The notes under the pieces were generated by a model. That model searched no databases, had not been told where the DNA came from, and was given only the letters and a program-made list of their open reading frames with translations. Position numbers and translations under genes: made by a program. Positions 1-4,958 of a stretch of 7,338 bases of DNA are shown here, piece by piece. Every line of letters starts with the position of its first letter. Position 1 is the stretch's first letter. The stretch is from Candidatus Altimarinota bacterium (GTDB lineage: Bacteria; Patescibacteriota; Gracilibacteria; RBG-16-42-10): contig JAGNZB010000061.1 of NCBI GenBank assembly GCA_017984655.1, positions 1 to 7,338 on the forward strand, written 5' to 3'.

Positions 1-331
1 TCACAGGACATTGGTCTTTGAGGGCTTGAAATTGCTCTTTGAGTCCACTCATGCCTTCACCTTGGTCACAGAGGATGGCGGCATCAATGGTGTGTAGCGG
101 TGGTAATTGTTTGATGATCTCTTGATGCCGTGGCAAAAATTCGTATTTGGGCGGTACGTTATTGACGCATACATGGGTTACTTGTTTGCCTTTCTGTATT
201 AATGCTAGCTTCCAAGCTAGGTGCGAACCGATAGAGTCGCCATCAATGCCATAGGGGTCAATCAAGACGATATGCTTTGCTTTCTCGAGTGTGTCTTTGA
301 GCGCTTGGACAAGCTGGGATGGAAATTCCAT
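1..331 (-). CDS. DHH-family phosphoesterase (NrnA/RecJ-like), N-terminal part, cut by left window edge
   Basis: I translated this frame by hand: 110 codons from the ATG at 331-329 to the left edge, with no stop. The start is fixed because the frame has a TAG at 346-344 and no other start codon between. The protein begins MEFPSQLVQALKDTLEKAKH. Residues 21-36 (IVLIDPYGIDGDSIGS) match motif I of the DHH superfamily, usually written H-x-N-P-D-G-D-A-x-G-S, with the metal-binding aspartates at D30 and D32. Residues 84-91 (AAILCDQG) fit motif II, with Asp at D89. Family members are Mn-dependent phosphodiesterases that degrade short oligonucleotides, pAp or cyclic dinucleotides, and are normally about 310-340 residues. 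The DHH and C-terminal DHHA1 parts would lie outside the window. Odd point: the motif I histidine position holds P26. There is no Shine-Dalgarno before the ATG. The gene follows the KorA-like gene by 123 bases in the same direction. The superfamily call is fairly safe; the substrate is unknown. Confidence 0.72.
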   Translation of the reverse strand, partial: MEFPSQLVQALKDTLEKAKHIVLIDPYGIDGDSIGSHLAWKLALIQKGKQVTHVCVNNVPPKYEFLPRHQEIIKQLPPLHTIDAAILCDQGEGMSGLKEQFQALKDQCPV

Positions 332-421
332 AAAACTAGGGGGCTAATGCTGACTATTGCAATAAATAGGCGAAGTGATTTTTGTAAAATGATTGGCGTC
401 GTGCACCGTACTTTGCTAGCT

Positions 422-450
422 AGAGTAGGTTAATCTGGATAGTTCGTCAA
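422..450 (-). promoter_or_regulatory. Candidate promoter of the DHH phosphoesterase gene
   Basis: On the minus strand TTGACG (450-445) is followed after exactly 17 bases by TACTCT (427-422). The -35 box is close to TTGACA and the -10 box fits the loose TANNNT form. It sits just after the stop codon of the KorA-like gene and would give a leader of about 85 bases before the ATG at 331. The same -10 plus two bases, TACTCTAG, occurs with a 17-base spacer in front of ytxH. This is a pattern match only; co-transcription from the upstream gene is also possible. Confidence 0.35.
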
Positions 451-454
451 ATGT

Positions 455-1723
455 TTATGCGAGTCCTGACTCTTTGAGCTTTTTGATCATAAGTGAGCTG
501 AGCTTTGTAGCGCTAGTTTGAGCTTGGTTGCCAATGTCGATACTTGTGGCATTGGGAAAAGAACTGCTGGGTTGTCGTAAGGGCGAAAGAAAGAAGGTAA
601 TTGCAGCTTTTTCAATATCAGCTTTGATTTCGGGCTCATATTCTTGCCAGTGACTCAAGTGCGTGTATTTGGCTGAGATCTGCTGTTGTTTGAGTAGGTG
701 AATGGCTTCGATGGCGATGTTCTTATTGGTACCGATACCAATCATATTGATTCTGCCACGCTCGCTACCATGAGTAGAGTAGGGAGCAATGGCTTGTTCA
801 TTTGGTAGTGGGAGCTCGGTTAATGTTTGGCTACTGGCTAAGATCTCGTCTGCAACGTAGATGATGCTGAGATGTTGTTGATCTACTTGCATCTGCAGTA
901 ATGCCCAGTAGACGCTGCTATAGAGACTGGAGATATCACTAGCAATGAAGTGATTGCCTAGCTTACTGGTGAGAACGATTTGGCCAAAGTCACTATAATG
1001 GCAAATGATCAGCTTGTCTGGGGATGTGGTAGTGAAGCTGGTGTCGGTGAAGATTACATCGGCATTTGCTGCTCTGCTGATTTGGTACTGGGTGAGGCTG
1101 GTGTCAATCAGTTGGGTGTTTTGATCGTCACTGATCTGATGAACGCCTGCTTTTCTTAGTGCCAGGCAGAGGCCGTCACTACCGTTGATATAGAGTCGAG
1201 TCGTATCTGATATCTCTGTGTGGAATTCGAGTGGGCTGGTCAGCTCCAAGCCTTTGACGTGTCCAAATCCGGCAATCAGGCAATCTGCTTTTGTTTGTTG
1301 ACCTTGCAGGTAGGGCGAAAACTGCTCAGGCTGTAAGCCAAGCAGTGCGCTCAATGCTCCTAGGGCGATATAATCTCTAAACGAGGAATCATGGCCAATC
1401 GTTTTAGCAAAGCTATCCATTGCAATGGCGATTTGAGTTGGTTGCGTGCTTGTTTCGATGGCGGTTGCTAAGGGAGGATTACGGATTGTATTTTCGTTGT
1501 AGATGATCAGAGCTGGTTGCTTCAGTTCATCTCGGTGCTCAGTGACCTCACAAATGTCCATGGCGACAATGATGTCTATGCCTGCTGCTAGTGTGGCGAC
1601 TTTCTCAGTGCTGATTCGCAGTCTATTCTCATGTTGATAGATAAATAGACCTGCCTGAGTGCAAGCAAGCGCCAGAATGCTAGTGATGTCACTGTCAAAG
1701 AAAAGAGAAATGTCTTTATTCAC
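455..1723 (-). CDS. Degenerate KorA-like protein (2-oxoacid:ferredoxin oxidoreductase alpha-subunit family)
   Basis: This 422-residue protein looks like a shortened relative of the fused gamma-alpha subunit (KorA/PorA type) of 2-oxoacid:acceptor oxidoreductases, which is normally about 550-620 residues. The order of parts agrees. Residues 1-150 resemble the gamma domain (IDIIVAMDI at 49-57; SFRDYIALGALSALLGLQPE at 114-133). Residues 177-200 resemble the 'GNEAxALGAxxAG' opening of the alpha domain (LYINGSDGLCLALRKAG). Residues 256-297 resemble the end of the thiamine-binding pyrimidine domain (WALL..., SIIYVADEIL). Residues 325-396 resemble the C-terminal transketolase-like domain (INMIGIGTNKNIAIEAI). 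The glycine-rich GxGGxG, RGG, YPITP, SGPG and STGxPT motifs of active enzymes are not visible, and most of the pyrimidine-binding domain is missing. No beta subunit lies beside it. The start is GTG at 1723-1721; the frame has no ATG between it and the stop at 1768-1766, and no Shine-Dalgarno. It could be a pseudoenzyme or scaffold subunit. The family call rests on remembered motifs. Confidence 0.5.
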   Translation of the reverse strand: MNKDISLFFDSDITSILALACTQAGLFIYQHENRLRISTEKVATLAAGIDIIVAMDICEVTEHRDELKQPALIIYNENTIRNPPLATAIETSTQPTQIAIAMDSFAKTIGHDSSFRDYIALGALSALLGLQPEQFSPYLQGQQTKADCLIAGFGHVKGLELTSPLEFHTEISDTTRLYINGSDGLCLALRKAGVHQISDDQNTQLIDTSLTQYQISRAANADVIFTDTSFTTTSPDKLIICHYSDFGQIVLTSKLGNHFIASDISSLYSSVYWALLQMQVDQQHLSIIYVADEILASSQTLTELPLPNEQAIAPYSTHGSERGRINMIGIGTNKNIAIEAIHLLKQQQISAKYTHLSHWQEYEPEIKADIEKAAITFFLSPLRQPSSSFPNATSIDIGNQAQTSATKLSSLMIKKLKESGLA

Positions 1724-1769
1724 GGGAGGATTGACGGTAATGAACCTGACGAAACTAGAATCATTCTAC

Positions 1770-1798
1770 GGTATAGCGGTTTTTGGGGAGCTTCACAA
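1770..1798 (-). promoter_or_regulatory. Candidate promoter of the KorA-like gene
   Basis: The minus strand reads TTGTGA (1798-1793), a 17-base spacer, then TATACC (1775-1770). It lies between the nrdJ terminator and the GTG start, giving a leader of roughly 40 bases. TAGAAT at 1768-1763 is a better -10 by itself but has no -35 at a normal distance. This is pattern matching only. Confidence 0.3.
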
Positions 1799-1850
1799 AT
1801 AAGTGGACTAGCCAAAATAAAGGAGACGATGGACTCTCGTTATTTGCAAA

Positions 1851-1898
1851 GAACCGAAAAAGGACCTACACAGTTGATTGTGTAGGTCCTTTTGGTTC
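1851..1898 (-). terminator. Rho-independent terminator downstream of nrdJ
   Basis: A perfect 12-bp stem, AGGACCTACACA (1861-1872) with TGTGTAGGTCCT (1879-1890), closes a 6-base loop. On the minus strand the stem runs directly into five T residues ending at 1857. An outer 5-bp helix, GAACC (1851-1855) with GGTTC (1894-1898), could extend it after a small bulge. It begins about 20 bases after the nrdJ stop at 1918, the expected place for ending the nrdJ transcript. On the plus strand the T run is shorter (TTT after the stem), so it is mainly a minus-strand terminator, though it may work both ways. Confidence 0.88.
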
Positions 1899-1917
1899 TG
1901 TTGTCGGCTTGGACTAT

Positions 1918-4191
1918 TTAGATGGCGCAAACTGAGAATGCGCAGTTGTAGCACTTGGCACAGCCTTCTTCTTTGACTAGCTTGCTTTCACATTCTGGAC
2001 AAATTCCTTTTTTCATGAGTTCTGCTTTTGAGAAACTCTTGATGTCTTCGATCTCTAGTTTGATTTCTGGTTCACTAGTCTGATCGTTTTTCTTGGCATC
2101 TTTGCCTTTGACACTGAGAATCTGAATTTCACGGCTACCATCGCGGTACACGGTACATCCTTTGCAGCCTGATTCCCACGCCATCAGGTACCCCTTCATC
2201 ACATCCTCTTTTGTGGCAGAGTTGGGGAAGTTGACAGTCTTTGAGATGCTATTGTCGATGTGGCGTTGGAACGCGGCTTGCATACGGATATGGTCCTCAG
2301 CTGAGATATCCATAGAAGTGACAAACACACGACGGATGTCGGCTGGGATCTCTTCGATGCTTTGGATGCTGCCTTCCTCTGCGACACGTTTCATTAGTTC
2401 TTGAGAGTAAATACCTCGCTCTTTCAATACTCGTTCTAGATGTTTGTTGCCGTAGTAGAGACTTTGGCCTCCCATCACATTTTGTTTGTAATAAGAGAGG
2501 GCGAAGTATGGTTCTACTCCACTAGAGACATCATAAATCATGGCGATAGAGCCTGTCGGAGCGATAGTTGTCAGAGCAGCATTGCGCATTTTGATCCCCT
2601 TGTCTTTGAAGATACTGAGTTCGTAGTTTGGGAAAAGACCTTTTTCTTCAGCTAATGCCTGTGACATATCATGAGCTGCTTTCTGAATTGTACTCATCAC
2701 TGCTTCAGCGGTGCGGAGACCTTCTTCTGAATTATAAGGGATGCCAAGTTGGTAAAGCATGTCAGCAAAACCCATGATGCCAAGACCAATACGACGGTTG
2801 CCACGGAAAGTATGATTGACCTTCTCAACTGGAAACTCGGTTTGGTCAATGACGTTGTCCAAGAGGCGAATAGAGATGGCCGTTACTTCTTTGAGACGGT
2901 CAAAGTTGATTGATCCATCAGTGACGAACTTTTCGAGATTGATTGAGCCGAGGTTGCATACATCACCATCGTGAAGGAATTGTTCTCCACATGGGTTACA
3001 AGCCTCAATGCGGCCTAATTTTGGTACGGGATTGGTGCGATTGACTTCATCTAAGAACACGATGCCAGGTTCACCATTGTGCCATGCCGCTGTCACAATT
3101 TCATGGAGGAGTTCGCTTGCTGTCAGGGTTTCGTCTTCGATTTTTTCGATGACCATATCTTTGTTGCGATAGACACGACGGGGTTTCATTTTTTCACCAT
3201 TGAACTGACACATCCATGGAGTTTGGTCGTTATCTTTGACAGCTTTCATAAAGGCATCAGTGATACCGACTGAGATATTGAAGTTCTTGATGCGACCTTC
3301 TACTGATTTGCAGTGAATAAATTCAAGAATATCTGGATGGTCTACTTGCATCACTGCCATATTGGCACCATGTCGGCCTTGTTGTTTGATGACACCAAAG
3401 GCTTCATTGTAAACATGGAGGAATGATACTGGGCCACCTGCGCTGCCACGAGAGCTTTTGCAGAATGCTCCAGCTGGGCGAAGGAGGTGGAATGGGAAAC
3501 CAAGACCAGAGCCTGCTTTTTGCAACAATGCTGCATCACTAAGGGTCTTGAAGATACCTTTCATAGAGTCTTCCATATGGAGGACAATACAGTTGGCGAT
3601 CAATGGAGTTGGTGCGCCAGCATTGGCTAAGGTTCGGCCAGCGGGTGTGAATTCAAAAGAGCTAAGAATATCCCAGAATTGTTGCTCGATGTGTTTTACT
3701 TCAGTGTCGCCTTTGTCATATTGACGTTCTACTTCAGCCAATGTGTGTGCAACTCGATGAAACATGCCTTCAGGTGATTCGGTGATCTCACCTTTCTGAT
3801 CATCTCGAACAAGATAGCGACCAGCAATGACTCGCAAAGCATTGACGGTAAATGGTAGCTTTGTTGTGAAGCCATTCATGATTGCCATTTGCTCTTCTCT
3901 GGCTTGGCGTCGTTGCTCACGATACAAGATATATGCTTTTGCTGTCTTGGCATGTCCTGCTTCGATCAACACTTTCTCAACAAGATCTTGGACTTCCTCT
4001 ACTGATGGGATCGAACTGTATTTGAATTTTTGATTGAGCTCAGCTACGACTGACTCGGCTAGTTTCTCCGCTGCTTCAGCGTCATGACCACCAACTGATT
4101 GTGCGGCACCGAAAATTGCTTTGCTGATCTTTTTGATATCAAAATCGACAATGGTATTGTCTCTTTTTTTGACTTGCATGATTTGGGGCAT
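1918..4191 (-). CDS. nrdJ: Adenosylcobalamin-dependent (class II) ribonucleotide reductase
   Basis: The enzyme reduces ribonucleotides to deoxyribonucleotides in the cytoplasm, using a radical made from coenzyme B12; it needs no oxygen and no separate radical subunit. Residues 3-96 form an ATP-cone, the allosteric ATP/dATP sensor. The catalytic barrel follows. C201 (ANCIVLHMEDS) and C412 (VCNLGSINL) are the expected redox pair. N399-P-C-G-E403 is the radical-cysteine motif, with C401 as the thiyl site. PTGSI at 545-549 is the phosphate-binding motif. SSGVEPYFALSYY (556-568) and GCKGCTVYRDGSRE (675-688) are typical of bacterial NrdJ. The tail holds C731, C734, C744, C747, C750 and C755, the zinc-finger-like cysteine cluster that class II enzymes use in re-reduction. 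At 757 residues it appears complete. ATG at 4191 is the first start; M5 at 4179 is an alternative, and neither has a clear Shine-Dalgarno. It is apparently monocistronic, ending in a strong terminator and preceded by two NrdR-box matches. Cells of this type usually have to import the cofactor. Confidence 0.96.
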   Translation of the reverse strand: MPQIMQVKKRDNTIVDFDIKKISKAIFGAAQSVGGHDAEAAEKLAESVVAELNQKFKYSSIPSVEEVQDLVEKVLIEAGHAKTAKAYILYREQRRQAREEQMAIMNGFTTKLPFTVNALRVIAGRYLVRDDQKGEITESPEGMFHRVAHTLAEVERQYDKGDTEVKHIEQQFWDILSSFEFTPAGRTLANAGAPTPLIANCIVLHMEDSMKGIFKTLSDAALLQKAGSGLGFPFHLLRPAGAFCKSSRGSAGGPVSFLHVYNEAFGVIKQQGRHGANMAVMQVDHPDILEFIHCKSVEGRIKNFNISVGITDAFMKAVKDNDQTPWMCQFNGEKMKPRRVYRNKDMVIEKIEDETLTASELLHEIVTAAWHNGEPGIVFLDEVNRTNPVPKLGRIEACNPCGEQFLHDGDVCNLGSINLEKFVTDGSINFDRLKEVTAISIRLLDNVIDQTEFPVEKVNHTFRGNRRIGLGIMGFADMLYQLGIPYNSEEGLRTAEAVMSTIQKAAHDMSQALAEEKGLFPNYELSIFKDKGIKMRNAALTTIAPTGSIAMIYDVSSGVEPYFALSYYKQNVMGGQSLYYGNKHLERVLKERGIYSQELMKRVAEEGSIQSIEEIPADIRRVFVTSMDISAEDHIRMQAAFQRHIDNSISKTVNFPNSATKEDVMKGYLMAWESGCKGCTVYRDGSREIQILSVKGKDAKKNDQTSEPEIKLEIEDIKSFSKAELMKKGICPECESKLVKEEGCAKCYNCAFSVCAI

Positions 4192-4204
4192 GAGGAAGAG
4201 GTTA

Positions 4205-4220
4205 ATGCTATATCTTGTGC
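4205..4220. promoter_or_regulatory. NrdR box, start-proximal
   Basis: ATGCTATATCTTGTGC matches the NrdR consensus as I recall it (acaCwAtATaTwGtgt) at 12 of 16 positions, including the core C-w-A-t-A-T and T-w-G. It ends 13 bases before the nrdJ ATG and overlaps the candidate -10 box, where bound NrdR would block transcription. NrdR is the ATP/dATP-sensing repressor of ribonucleotide reductase genes. Its own gene is not in the window. Confidence 0.7.
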
Positions 4221-4237
4221 GTGTTTACTTTTCTCAA
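4207..4237 (-). promoter_or_regulatory. Candidate nrdJ promoter
   Basis: On the minus strand TTGAGA (4237-4232) stands 19 bases before TATAGC (4212-4207). The spacing is long, so either box may be misplaced. The -10 lies inside the start-proximal NrdR box and the -35 touches the distal one. The implied transcript start near 4200 would leave a leader of about 10 bases before the ATG at 4191, or about 20 before the second ATG at 4179. That fits the absence of a Shine-Dalgarno sequence. Confidence 0.35.
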
Positions 4238-4252
4238 CACAAGATCTTGTAG
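4237..4252. promoter_or_regulatory. NrdR box, start-distal
   Basis: ACACAAGATCTTGTAG contains the perfect 12-bp palindrome ACAAGATCTTGT (4239-4250). It agrees with the remembered NrdR consensus at 12 of 16 positions, with all the core C-w-A, A-T and T-w-G positions kept. Its centre is 32 bp from that of the proximal box, about three helical turns, with a 16-bp gap. This is the tandem arrangement known for NrdR sites. Read on the minus strand, both boxes carry ACAAGAT at the same offset. Confidence 0.72.
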
Positions 4253-4427
4253 AGAAGGTAGTTCCTTCAGACTGATTCGACAAGGTGAATATCATGCAAT
4301 CTATTTGGCAGGAATCCAAAATGATTTGTAGTCAAAATATTTGGTCAAACTATGGCTAGAGAGAAGGATCGAACTTGCAGCACCGCTCATAAAATCAAAA
4401 ATACTTTTGGCCAAATAAGCCAACTAC
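4253..4427. other. Rest of the divergent nrdJ/ytxH intergenic region
   Basis: This AT-rich stretch between the NrdR sites and the ytxH promoter shows no credible open frame or RNA gene. Its only structure is two related palindromes, TTTGGTCAAA (4339-4348) and TTTGGCCAAA (4406-4415), plus a possible half site at 4303-4310 (ATTTGGCA). A TTCGATCC-like string on the minus strand recalls a tRNA T-loop, but no stem or acceptor could be built around it. Confidence 0.4.
4339..4415. repeat. Pair of TTTGGYCAAA palindromes upstream of ytxH
   Basis: TTTGGTCAAA (4339-4348, one central mismatch) and TTTGGCCAAA (4406-4415, perfect) are 67 bases apart, upstream of the ytxH promoter. They could be operator sites for an unknown regulator. 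The perfect form also occurs at 979-988 inside the KorA-like coding sequence, so chance occurrence is quite possible. Confidence 0.25.
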
Positions 4428-4456
4428 TTGTGAGCTGAGAATGAAATCGGTACTCT
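4428..4456 (+). promoter_or_regulatory. Candidate ytxH promoter
   Basis: TTGTGA (4428-4433) is followed after 17 bases by TACTCT (4451-4456). The ATG at 4481 lies about 18 bases downstream of the likely transcript start, and no Shine-Dalgarno is present in that short leader. The TACTCTAG string is also found at the proposed DHH promoter. Confidence 0.4.
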
Positions 4457-4480
4457 AGAGACACTTTAAATCTATTGCAT

Positions 4481-4927
4481 ATGTCTGAACAGCAAGAACG
4501 TGATCATTCTGGTACTGGCAGTGCTGCTCTTGGTATGGCAGTGGCAGCAGCAATTGGTGCTACTCTTGGTTTAATTTTTGCTCCCAAGTCTGGAAAAGAG
4601 CTTCGCAAGGATCTGACAAAGCAAGCAAAACAAGCGGCCAAGAAATTCAAGAAAACCCGAGCTCAGGTGCAGGAGATCGTCTACAGTACTTTTGGTCAAG
4701 TCAATGCTGAGCTAGAGCAGGGGTATATCGAGCTTCGGGCACAGATTCTATCCATGATCGAACAGCTTGGTTCCAAGGCAAAGCTCACGCAGAAGAAGTA
4801 TGATGCAATGGTAGAAGACGTTGTGGATCTCTATGCCAAGGGCAAAAAATGGAAGGATGAGGCTGTCAAGAAACTGTTGAAGGATCTCAAAGCTGAGTGG
4901 AAACAAATCAAAGGCGAGAGCAAATAG
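4481..4927 (+). CDS. YtxH-domain membrane protein
   Basis: This 148-residue protein starts MSEQQERDHSGTG at the ATG at 4481; a TTG two codons upstream also opens the frame but is a poor choice. Residues 13-34 are a glycine/alanine-rich hydrophobic segment (GSAALGMAVAAAIGATLGLI), followed by APKSGKELRKDL at 34-45. That is the hallmark of the YtxH family (one N-terminal membrane segment, then A-P-x-S-G-x-E-x-R). The rest, residues 46-148, is lysine-rich and largely predicted helix, probably coiled coil (KQAKQAAKKFKKTRAQVQE and later KYDAMVEDVVDLYAKGKKW), and likely cytoplasmic. YtxH proteins are widespread in Gram-positive bacteria, sometimes stress-related, but their biochemical role is not established, so none is assigned here. 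It is divergent from nrdJ and shares the intergenic region. Its stop directly abuts the stop of the convergent surface-protein gene. Family confidence is high; function is unknown. Confidence 0.85.
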   Translation: MSEQQERDHSGTGSAALGMAVAAAIGATLGLIFAPKSGKELRKDLTKQAKQAAKKFKKTRAQVQEIVYSTFGQVNAELEQGYIELRAQILSMIEQLGSKAKLTQKKYDAMVEDVVDLYAKGKKWKDEAVKKLLKDLKAEWKQIKGESK

Positions 4928-4958
4928 CTACTCGCGCTTTGCGTGTTTTTGGTTTTTT
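4914..4958 (+). terminator. Possible ytxH terminator spanning two stop codons
   Basis: GCGAGAGC (4914-4921) pairs with GCTACTCGC (4927-4935), giving eight base pairs with one bulged A and a 5-base loop AAATA. T runs follow at 4946-4950 and 4953-4958, about ten bases after the stem, which is farther than usual. The hairpin contains the TAG stop of ytxH and the stop of the opposing gene, and the T tract lies in the opposing coding sequence. On the minus strand the stem is followed only by a weak T-rich stretch. Confidence 0.4.

Noticed and set aside
221..433. Open frame of 70 codons on the plus strand
   Set aside because: It lies mostly antisense to the DHH phosphoesterase start, has no recognisable motif, and the minus-strand frame carries a clear family signature.
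1724..1730. GGGAGGA next to the start of the KorA-like gene, resembling a Shine-Dalgarno
   Set aside because: It is on the plus strand; the minus strand that carries the gene reads TCCTCCC, so it cannot serve as its ribosome site, and no plus-strand gene follows.
2162..4033. Several plus-strand frames of 60-90 codons, and two minus-strand frames in another phase
   Set aside because: All lie within nrdJ, whose protein is conserved throughout; they are shadows of it.
1918..4191. Possible intein or frameshift in nrdJ
   Set aside because: The 757-residue frame is continuous, of normal length, and all expected motifs follow in order.
4059..4319. Minus-strand frame of 86 codons reaching upstream of nrdJ
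   Set aside because: It overlaps the nrdJ ATP-cone out of phase and runs through the NrdR sites; the product has no protein-like pattern.
4340..4400. Possible minus-strand tRNA suggested by a TTCGATCC-like T-loop string
   Set aside because: No T-stem, acceptor stem or anticodon arm could be paired around it.
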